64,000 nucleotides of DNA, from NCBI RefSeq assembly GCF_003119115.1, contig NZ_CP022364.1, positions 706,501-770,500 of the forward strand. The letters run 5' to 3'. Both the position numbers and the translations under genes were made by a program. The stretch comes from Azospirillum sp. TSH58 (GTDB lineage Bacteria > Pseudomonadota > Alphaproteobacteria > Azospirillales > Azospirillaceae). Positions 50,128-59,400 of the stretch are shown piece after piece. Each line of letters opens with the position of its first letter. Within the stretch, counting starts at the first letter, position 1. Under the pieces are notes generated by a model. That model worked only from the letters and a program-made list of their open reading frames with translations, was not told where the DNA came from and did no database searches.

Positions 50128-50170
50128 ACGCATGCCCGCTGAACGCATGCCCGCTGAACGCATGCCCGGA
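50126..50170. repeat. 15-nt tandem repeat, 3 copies, in leader of the iron-sulfur subunit
   Basis: GAACGCATGCCCGCT occurs exactly at 50126-50140 and 50141-50155, with a third copy (last two bases changed) at 50156-50170. Each unit contains an ATG in the same frame; a 26-codon upstream frame runs from 50132 to its TGA at 50210-50212, 20 nt inside the next gene. Confidence 0.92.
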
Positions 50171-50190
50171 CGGAATGAAGGGAGCCCATC

Positions 50191-50688
50191 ATGGCGATCG
50201 ACCTCACGGTGAACGGCACCCCGCAGCGGGTGGAGGCGGACCCGGACACGCCGCTGCTCTACGTGCTGCGCGACGACCTGGGGCTGAACGGGGCGAAGTT
50301 CGGCTGCGGGCTTGGCCAGTGCGGCTCCTGCACAGTGATGGTGGACGGGCGCGCCGTGCTGTCCTGCGTCACGCCGATCCTGCTGATGCAGGGGCGCGCC
50401 GTCACCACGGTGGAGGGGCTGGGCACCGCCGAGGCTCCCGGCCCCATGCAGCGCGCCTTCATCGAGGAGCAGGCGGCCCAGTGCGGCTACTGCATCCCCG
50501 GCATGATGATGCGGGCGCAGGCCCTGCTTCAGGAGCGGCCGGACGCCGACGACGCCGCGATCCGCCGCGCGCTGGAGTTCAACCTGTGCCGCTGCGGCAC
50601 CCACATGCGCATCCTGCGGGCGATCCGCCGCGCCGCCGACACCATGCGGCACGCGGAGACCGGCGCTCCGTCCGGGAGGGCCGGCTGA
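50191..50688 (+). CDS. [2Fe-2S] subunit of xanthine-oxidase-family molybdenum hydroxylase (IorA-like)
   Basis: A 165-residue small subunit with two [2Fe-2S] clusters. Plant-ferredoxin-type ligands Cys39, Cys44, Cys47 and Cys59 (FGCGLGQCGSC, SC); second cluster Cys98, Cys101, Cys133, Cys135 (QCGYC, LCRCG). It passes electrons from the molybdenum centre to the cytochrome subunit. It has no signal, so it is probably co-exported with the Tat-targeted large subunit. Overlaps the large subunit gene by one base (TGATG). Ribosome site AAGGGAG. Confidence 0.94.
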   Translation: MAIDLTVNGTPQRVEADPDTPLLYVLRDDLGLNGAKFGCGLGQCGSCTVMVDGRAVLSCVTPILLMQGRAVTTVEGLGTAEAPGPMQRAFIEEQAAQCGYCIPGMMMRAQALLQERPDADDAAIRRALEFNLCRCGTHMRILRAIRRAADTMRHAETGAPSGRAG

Positions 50689-52919
50689 TGAACGACCACA
50701 CCCCGTTCCCCCTGACCCGCCGCGGCCTGCTGGCCGGAGGCGGCGCCCTGGTCGTCACCGTGTCGCTGGCCCGCCCCCTGTTCGCCCAGACCGGCGGCGG
50801 CGGAGCCCGGCCCGGCAGCCTCGCCCAGACGCCCCGGCTCGACGCCTGGGTCCGCATCGGCGCGGACGGCGCCATCACCGTCTTCACCGGCAAGGCGGAA
50901 CTCGGCCAGGGCATCCGCACCGCCCTGCTCCAGGTCGCGGCGGAGGAGTTGCGAGTCCCGCCCGCCGCCATCACCCTGGTCACCGCCGACACCGCCCGCA
51001 CCCCGGACGAGGGCTACACCGCCGGCAGCCAGTCCATGCAGAACAGCGGCACCGCCATCCGCGCCGCCGCCGCCCAAGCCCGCGCCCTGCTGGCGCAGGA
51101 AGCGGCGCGGCGCCTCGGCGCGCCGGCCGACGCGCTGGGCTTCGCCGACCAGCGGGTGACGGGGCCGGACGGACGCTCGCTCGGTTATGGAGAACTGGCC
51201 GCGTCGCTCGACCTGACCGAGGAGGTGCCGCCGGACGCCCCGCTGACCGCGCCGGACCGTCTGTCGGTGATGGGCCGGCCGCTGCCCCGCGTGGACATCC
51301 CGGCCAAGGTGACCGGCGGCGCGGCCTATGTGCAGGATCTGCGGCTGGAGGGCATGCTGCACGCCCGCGTCGTCCGCCCGCCCAGCCCCGCCGCCCGGCT
51401 GGCCGCGCTCGACAGCGCCGCCGTGGAGGCGATGCCGGGCATCGTCGCCGTGCTGCGCGACGGCGATTTCCTCGCCGTGGTGGCCGACAAGGAGTACCGG
51501 GCGGTCAAGGCGATGCGCGCCCTCGCCGCCGCCGCCCGCTGGGAGGAAACGGCGACCCTGCCCGGCGTTACCCCCCTCCCCGACCTGCTGCGCGGGCTGG
51601 AGCGGGAGGTCGGCACGGTGGACGCGAAGGGCGAGGCCGGCGCCGTCGCGGACGGGCCGCGCAGCCTGCGCGCCCGCTTCACCCGGCCCTACCAGCTTCA
51701 CGGCTCGATCGGGCCGTCCTGCGGCGTGGCGGTGATGGGAGAGGACGGGCTGACCGTCTGGTCGCACACCCAGGGCGTCTATCCCGACCGCAAGGCCATC
51801 GCCGAGATGCTGCGCCTGCCCGTGGAGCGGGTGCGGGTGATCCACAGCGAGGGCTCCGGCTGCTACGGCCACAACGGCGCCGACGACGCGGCGGCGGACG
51901 CCGCCCTGATCGCCAGCAAGCTGCCCGGCCGCCCGGTGCGCGTGCAGTGGATGCGCGAGCAGGAGCATGCCGGGGAGCCCTACGGCCCGGCCATGATGAT
52001 CGAGGCCGCGGCCTCCCTGGACGGGAACGGGCGGATCGACCGCTGGACCTTCGACGTCTGGTCCAACACCCACACCACGCGCCCCGGCGGGGCCGGCGCC
52101 CTGCTGGCCGCCCGCCATCTGGCCGAACCGTTCCCGGCGGAACCGGCCGCCATGCAGATCACCCCCGCCGGCAACGGCGACCGCAACGCCATCCCGCTCT
52201 ATGCCATCCCGAACACCCGCGTCCTCTGGCATTTCCTGCCCGACATGCCGCTGCGGGTGTCGGCGCTGCGGTCGCTCGGCGCCTACGCCAACGTCTTCGC
52301 GCTGGAAAGCATGATGGACGATCTCGCGCTGCTGGCCGGGGCCGATCCCGTGGAGTTCCGCCTGCGCCATCTGGAGGACCCGCGCGCCCGCCGGGTGGTG
52401 GAGCTGGCGGCGGAGCGCTTCGGCTGGGCGGGCGCCGCGCCGGCGCCGGGCTTCGGCCACGGCTTCGCCTTCGCCCGCTACAAGAACCACGCCGCCTATC
52501 TGGCGCTGGCGGTGGAGCTGTCGGTGGACCGCGGCAGCGGGCGGGTGCGGATGACCCGCGCCACCGCCGCCATCGACAGCGGCGAGATCGTCAACCCGGA
52601 CGGCATCCGCAACCAGACGGAAGGCGGCATCATCCAGGCGATGAGCTGGACCCTGTTCGAGCGCGTCGCCTACGACGACACCCGCGTCACCTCGGTGGAT
52701 TGGGCCAGCTACCCCATCCTGCGCTTCGCCAGCGTTCCCGACCGCATCGACGTCCACATCGTCGAGCGGCCCGGCGATCCCTTCCTCGGCACCGGCGAGG
52801 CGGCGCAGGGTCCGACCGCCGCGGCCATCGGCAACGCCATCCGCTCGGCGACCGGCCGGCGCCTGCGCGACCTGCCCTTCACCCCCGACCGGATGCGGGA
52901 GTCGACCGCCACCGGATAG
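50688..52919 (+). CDS. molybdopterin-binding subunit of aldehyde/isoquinoline oxidoreductase type
   Basis: A 743-residue large subunit of the xanthine oxidase family (IorB-like). A Tat signal is visible at the N-terminus: TRRGLLAGGGALVVTVSLAR then PLFAQ. Later: GKAELGQGIRTALLQVAAEE, VTADTARTPDEGYTAGSQSM and the C-terminal GTGEAAQGPTAAAIGNAIRS, which carries the conserved catalytic Glu of the family. Predicted periplasmic. The substrate (aldehyde or N-heterocycle) cannot be read from sequence. Translation is coupled to the small subunit (TGATG). Confidence 0.92.
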   Translation: MNDHTPFPLTRRGLLAGGGALVVTVSLARPLFAQTGGGGARPGSLAQTPRLDAWVRIGADGAITVFTGKAELGQGIRTALLQVAAEELRVPPAAITLVTADTARTPDEGYTAGSQSMQNSGTAIRAAAAQARALLAQEAARRLGAPADALGFADQRVTGPDGRSLGYGELAASLDLTEEVPPDAPLTAPDRLSVMGRPLPRVDIPAKVTGGAAYVQDLRLEGMLHARVVRPPSPAARLAALDSAAVEAMPGIVAVLRDGDFLAVVADKEYRAVKAMRALAAAARWEETATLPGVTPLPDLLRGLEREVGTVDAKGEAGAVADGPRSLRARFTRPYQLHGSIGPSCGVAVMGEDGLTVWSHTQGVYPDRKAIAEMLRLPVERVRVIHSEGSGCYGHNGADDAAADAALIASKLPGRPVRVQWMREQEHAGEPYGPAMMIEAAASLDGNGRIDRWTFDVWSNTHTTRPGGAGALLAARHLAEPFPAEPAAMQITPAGNGDRNAIPLYAIPNTRVLWHFLPDMPLRVSALRSLGAYANVFALESMMDDLALLAGADPVEFRLRHLEDPRARRVVELAAERFGWAGAAPAPGFGHGFAFARYKNHAAYLALAVELSVDRGSGRVRMTRATAAIDSGEIVNPDGIRNQTEGGIIQAMSWTLFERVAYDDTRVTSVDWASYPILRFASVPDRIDVHIVERPGDPFLGTGEAAQGPTAAAIGNAIRSATGRRLRDLPFTPDRMRESTATG

Positions 52920-53424
52920 CGTTGCCCCGGAGAGGATTTCCACAACGCCCCTGGTGAACAGAACAGACGGCTCGGCACCTTCGGAGCAAGAAGGGGGAAG
53001 GCCCGACCGAGGATGGGCAGCCTCACCGCCGCCCGCCGTTGCACCATGCCAAGACGCGACGGGTAGAATTCCAGGTGCAGTGCTTGCTGGCGCAATTTCC
53101 CCGCGCACCACCTTTATTTGTCAAAAACGCGGCCCTTCGCACCGCATCGGAATAATAAACCGAATCAATTCACAAATCCATAAGCACTCCACACGCATTA
53201 ACAATGTATTAAAGCGTCAAATAATGCAATTTGCTGCAATATGAAACATTCCAATGAGCCTTTTTGCTTGTAGGTGACAAGAAATCAGCTGTGGCAAATG
53301 CAGCGTCCGTGCGTTGCCTTTATTGACCCGGGCATCCGGTTGTGGGTATGTGAAATCAAAAGGGGTAATCATTTCCTTCAGGGAATGGGGCCCCGGATTG
53401 CATCCCACTCAGGAAACGCCCGCC
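52920..53424. other. AT-rich intergenic region upstream of adhesin
   Basis: A 505-nt stretch with no credible gene. From about 53100 to 53300 it is markedly AT-rich compared with all neighbours. It holds the candidate promoter at 53198-53225; the remainder shows no clear repeat. Confidence 0.6.
53198..53225 (+). promoter_or_regulatory. Candidate sigma-70 promoter of adhesin gene
   Basis: TTAACA (53198-53203, five of six matches) and AATAAT (53220-53225, five of six matches) with 16-nt spacing, in the AT-rich region about 200 nt upstream of the start codon. Confidence 0.42.
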
Positions 53425-56400
53425 ATGACCGAAGCGTCCGCCGCCGACACCACGCACGCCACCACCTCTGGTCGCTTCCCGCGCACGGCAACCGAGATTG
53501 CCGTCATCGACACCGCGCTTCCCGGTTGGCGGGACCTTCAGGCGGGGCTTCCGCCCGGCGTGGAAGCGGTGCTGATCGGCGAGGGCCGCGACGGCGTGGC
53601 GGCGATGGCGCAGGCGTTGGCCGGGCGTCACGGCGTCCGGGCGCTCCATGTGCTGTGCCACGGCTTCGAAGGCGGGTTGCAGCTCGGCACGGCGCGGCTC
53701 GACGAAGCGGCGCTGTCGGCGCGCGCGGCGGAGCTGGCGGCCATCGGCGCCTGCCTTGCCGATGACGGCGACATCCTGCTGTACGGCTGCAACGTGGCGG
53801 GCGGCCACGGCGAATCGTTCCTCGACGCTCTGGCCGACCTCACCGGAGCGAGCATGGCGGCGTCGCGGACTCCGACGGGCGCCGCGGATCTCGGCGGCGA
53901 CTGGGATCTCGCCTGGACGCATGGCGATGTGCGGACCGAAACCCTGCGGATCGACCGTTACGCGGGCGTCCTGATGGCCGCCCCGGAACCCATGGACACC
54001 GTCGCCTATGTCGGTGAATCCACCATCACCATCACCTTCGACGGCAACCTCGACAACGCCAGCCAGCCGGCCTTGTCCACCTTCGACGCGATTTCGCCCG
54101 GCGACATGTCCTGGGGCACCAGCGCCGTGCTGATCAACGGGACAAAGGTCAACGTGACCGCCGCCGTGGTGTCGGGCAAGACCGTGACGCTGACCGTCAG
54201 CAGCACCCTCACGGCCGGCGACTACATCGAGTTCCGCTACGTCGATCCGGCGGGCGACAACAGCAGCGGTGTCATTCAGGCCACCAACGGGCTCGACGTC
54301 GCCTCCGTGTTCATCGTGACCACGGTCATGGGCCCACGGCCCGCGGTGGCGCCGGTCCTGCAGAACGCGGCGGTGAACGGCACCTCGATGGTGCTGACCT
54401 ACGACGTGGCGCTCGACTCCGCCAACCCGCCGGCAACGGGCGCCTTCACCGTCATGGCCGGCACAACCCCGGTCACCGTCACCAACGTCGCCGTGGACGG
54501 CTCGAACAAGACCGTCACGCTGACGCTGGCCCAGGCCGTCACCCCCACCGACGCGGTCACGGTCGCCTACATCGACCCGACGGCGGGCAACGACGCCAAC
54601 GCCGTCCAAGGCACCACGGGCGTCGACGCCGCGTCCTTCGCCGCCCGGCCGGTCACCAACAACACGCTCGACCCGAACGGCACCCCGCCCACGCTGACGC
54701 TCACGACGAACGACAGCTATGCCCAGCTCGTGATGGGCAACCCGACCTTCGACCTGTTCAACGCCGTCACCGCCTCGACGGTCGACAGCGGGCAGACCTT
54801 CACCGGGATGGTGCTGACCGTCCACCACGTCGCCGGCACCGGCAGCAACGAGTTCCTGAGGATCGCCGGCACCGACATCACGCTGAGCAACGGGACCTCG
54901 GGCAGCTTCACCGGCGGCAACTACGCGGTGACGCTGGTGAATGGCGTCGCCACGGTGGCGATCAGCGGCATGGCGCTGAGCAACAGCGCGATGAGCACGC
55001 TGATCGACGGCATCACCTACAAGACCACGGCGGCCACGGTCTCCAGCCTCAGCCAGACCAATTTCGGGTTCAGCGAAACGCGCCCCATCGTCCTGCGCTC
55101 GATCACCGACAGCGGCGCCACCAACAACACGACCGAGGTCAACAAGCTCGTCACCGCATCGTTCGGGATGCAGACCGGCAGCCTCTCCCCCATCACCATC
55201 ACGCCGGACAACCCGACCGCCACCTTCACCAGCGGCACCCCGACCCAGCTTTCCTTCTCGGTGAACATCAGCACGCCGCTGACCATGGTGGGAAGCACCA
55301 TTCAATTCGACGTGGCCGCCCCCAGCGGCTGGACGATCGCGAACCTGAAGCTCGACGGGGCCACGAACAACACCCTGAGCGGCATTGTTTTGATAGGGGT
55401 CCAAACGCTGACCTTCGATGTGACGGCGTCCGGCACGGACACGTTCGGCCACTTCCCCATCAGCATATTCACCTCCACCAACGGCCTGTTTCCCCAGGCG
55501 TCGGTTTCGTCCGGTTCCGTCCTGGTGACGCTCGCCCCGCCGGCTCCGGTGCTGCAGAGCGCCACGGTGGACGGCACGTCGCTGGTCCTGACCTACGACG
55601 TCGCGCTGGATGCGGTGAACGGCCCGGCGGCGAGCGCCTTCGAGGTCAAGGTCGGCGGCAGCACGGTCACCGTCTCCAGCGTCGCCGTGAACAGCGCCAA
55701 CAAGACGGTCACGCTCACTCTGGCCCAGGCGGTCCAGCACGGGCAGACGGTCACCGTCAGCTACACCGACCCCACCAGCGGCAACGACGCGGCGGCGATC
55801 CAGAACGCCACCGGCGGCACGGACGCGGCCACCGTCACCAACCAGCCGGTGACGAACAGCACCCCCGACACGACGCCGCCGTCGATCACCAACGTCACCA
55901 TCCCCAACCAGCCGGCCAAGGTCGGCGACACGGTGACGGTGACGATCACCGTGGCGTCGGACAGCGACACCTACACGCTGGGCACCGGCAGCACGGTCAA
56001 CGGCTTCGCGCTCGGCAACCTGACCAAGGTCAGCGCGACCACCTACACCGCCACCTTCACCGTCACCGCCGACGGCCAGCGCACCGGCGACCTTGCGGCC
56101 AACCAGGACATCCCGGTCAACATCGTCCTGGTCGACAGCGCCAGCAACGCCAACACCCCCTACACCACCCCGATCAGCCAGAACAACGACCGCATCGACA
56201 CCAACGCCGCGCCGGTCCTGGCCGTCCCGACCACCCCGCCGACCCTCGTCGACACCGCCGCCAACGACACCTTCCCGCTGATCGACGGCCAGCTCTCCGC
56301 GACCGACCTGGAAGGCGACACGCTGACCTTCTCCATCGCCGGCTCGCAGGCCTCCCCGGTCCAGCACGGCAGCGTCACGCTGAGCAACGGCGTCACCTAC

Positions 56401-59400
56401 GACACCTGGTCCACCGGGCCGGGCGGCACCTCCTACGTCAACAGCCAGACCGGCCACTACGCCTACGTGTTCGACGCCGCCTTCCTCAACGGCGTCCCCG
56501 CCGGGCCGATGCAGGGCACCAGCACCTTCACCGTCTCCGACGGCAACCGCACCGTCGAGCAGCAGCTCACCCTCAACTTCTCCGGCGCCAACGACAGCCC
56601 GGTCCTGTCCGGCGACGTCCGCAGCCTGGCCGCCATCGACCAGGGCGTCGCCGACGCCGCCAACACCGGGACCACCGTCACCGCCCTGCTGGCCTCCGCC
56701 GGCACCGCCACCGACGCCGAGTACGACAGCCCCTTCCCGCTGGTCACCGTCCTCCCGCTGGGCATCGCCGTCACCGGCGTGACCAACACCAACGGCACCT
56801 GGCAGTACAAGGTCGGCAACGGCGCCTGGACCGACATTCCCACGGGCTCGTCCAACGGCGCGGCGCTGCTGCTCGCCGGGTCGGACCGCGTGCGCTTCGT
56901 GCCGAGCGGGTCGGGCTTCACCAACACCGACACCGGCGGCCTGACCTTCAAGGCGTGGGACCGGACCAGCGGCACCGCGGGCAGCACCGCCGACACCACC
57001 ACCGCCGACGCCTACAGCGCGGGCAGCGCCACCGCGACGATCACCGTCGACGCCGTGCCGACCCTGAGCGCGACCGGCGGCAGCAAGACCTTCGGCGTCG
57101 GGGTGGACAGCGCCACCACCAGCCTGTTCAGCGGCGTGGCGGCCTCCACGGTGGAGGCCGGGCAGAGCTTCCGCGGCGCGGTGTTCACCGTCAGCGGCGT
57201 GGTCGACGCCAGCGAGGTCCTGACCATCGGCGGCACCGACGTCGCCCTGACCAACGGCGCCACCGCCACCCTGACCGGGCTGGGCGCCGCGGGCGGCAAC
57301 GCCAGCGTCACCGTGTCGGTGGTCGGCGGCGTCGCCACGGTGACCGTCACCGGCCTGGAGCGCAGCGACGCGCAGATGAGCGCGCTTCTGGGCGGCGTCA
57401 CCTACAAGAACAGCAGCGGGACGGCGACGCTGGGCGACCGCACGGTGGCCATCGCCAGCCTGACCGACAGCGGCGGCGACACCGGCAGCGCGGCCATCTC
57501 CGGCGTCAGCACGGTGGTGAGCGTGGCCGACGTGACGCCGCCGGCGGTTCCGGTCATCACCAGCGCGGCGCTGACCAACAGCGCGACCCCGACCCTGGCC
57601 GGCACGGCCGAGGCCGGCAGCACGGTCACCGTCACGGTGGGCGGGGCGACCTACACCACGACGGCGACGGGCGGAAACTGGTCGATCGACCTCGCCACGG
57701 CGACGCCGACCACCGGTTCGCTCAGCCTGAACGCCAACGGCACGAACGCCGTCTCGGTGACCGCCAAGGACGCGTCCAACAACACGTCGACCCCCGGCAC
57801 GCAGACGCTGACCATCGACACCACCGCCCCGACCGCCCCGGCGGTGACCTCGGCGACGCTGACCAACAGCGCGACGCCGACCATCGGCGGCACGGCGGAA
57901 GCCGGCAGCACGGTGACGGTCACGGTGGGCGGCGCCACTTACACCACCACCGCGACCGGCGGAAACTGGTCGATCGACCTTGCCACGGCGACGCCGACCA
58001 CCGGCTCGCTCAGCTTGAACGCCAACGGGGCCAACCCGGTCTCGGCCACCGCCACCGACGCGGCGGGCAACACCTCCACCGCCGGCACGCAGTCGCTGAC
58101 CATCGACACCACCGCTCCGACCACTCCGGCGGTGACCTCGGCCGCCCTGACCAACAGCGCGACGCCGACCATCGGCGGCACGGCGGAGGCCGGCAGCACG
58201 GTCACCGTCACGGTCGGCGGCGCCACCTACACGACGACGGCGGCGGGCGGAAACTGGTCGATCGACCTCGCCACGGCGACGCCGACCAGCGGCTCGCTCA
58301 GCCTCAACGCCAACGGCGCCAACCCGGTCTCGGCGACGGCGACCGACGCGGCGGGCAACACGTCCTCGGCCGGCACCCAGTCGTTGACCATCGACACGAC
58401 GGCGCCCAACGCTCCGACCGTGACCACGGCGCTGAGCAACAGCACCACCCCGACCCTGGCCGGCACGGCGGAGGCCGGCAGCACCGTCACCGTCACGGTG
58501 GGCGGGGCGACCTACACCACCACCGCCACCGGCGGAAACTGGTCGATCGACCTCGCCACCGCGACGCCGACCGCCGGCTCGCTCAGCCTGAACGCCAACG
58601 GCGCCAACCCCGTCTCGGCCACCGCCACGGATGCGGCGGGCAACACGTCCTCGGCCGGCACCCAGTCGCTGACCATCGACACCACCCTGCCCAACGCCCC
58701 GGCGGTGACCTCGGCGGCGCTGACCAACAGCGCGACGCCGACCATCGGCGGCACGGCCGAGGCGGGCAGCACGGTGACGGTCACCATCGGCGGGGCGACC
58801 TACACGACCACCGCCACCGGCGGAAACTGGTCGATCGATCTCGCCACGGCGACGCCGACCAACGGTTCGTTGAGCCTGAACGCCAACGGCGCCAACCCCG
58901 TCTCGGCCACCGCCACCGACGCGGCGGGCAACGTCTCGGCCCCCGGCACACAGTCGCTGACCATCGACACCACCGCCCCGAACGCTCCGGCGGTGACTTC
59001 GGCGACGCTGACCAACAGCGCGACGCCGACTGTTGCCGGCACGGCGGAAGCCGGCAGCACCGTCACCGTCACCATCGGCGGCGCCACCTACACGACCACC
59101 GCCACCGGCGGGGCCTGGTCCATCGACCTCGCCACCGCGACCCCGACCGCCGGCTCGCTCAGCCTGAACACCAACGGCACCAACCCGGTGTCGGCGACGG
59201 CGACCGACGCGGCCGGCAACACGTCCTCGGCCGGCACACAATCGCTGACCATCGACACCACGCTGCCCGACGCTCCGGTGGTGACCAGCGCCGCGCTGAG
59301 CAACAGCACCACCCCGACTGTTGCCGGCACGGCGGAAGCGGGTAGTGTGGTGACCGTCACGGTCGGCGGCGCCACCTACACCACCACCGCCACCGGCGGA

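Noticed and set aside
52954..53244. A 96-codon frame between the molybdenum subunit and the adhesin
   Set aside because: It runs through the AT-rich promoter region, lacks a ribosome site and codon bias, and resembles no family.
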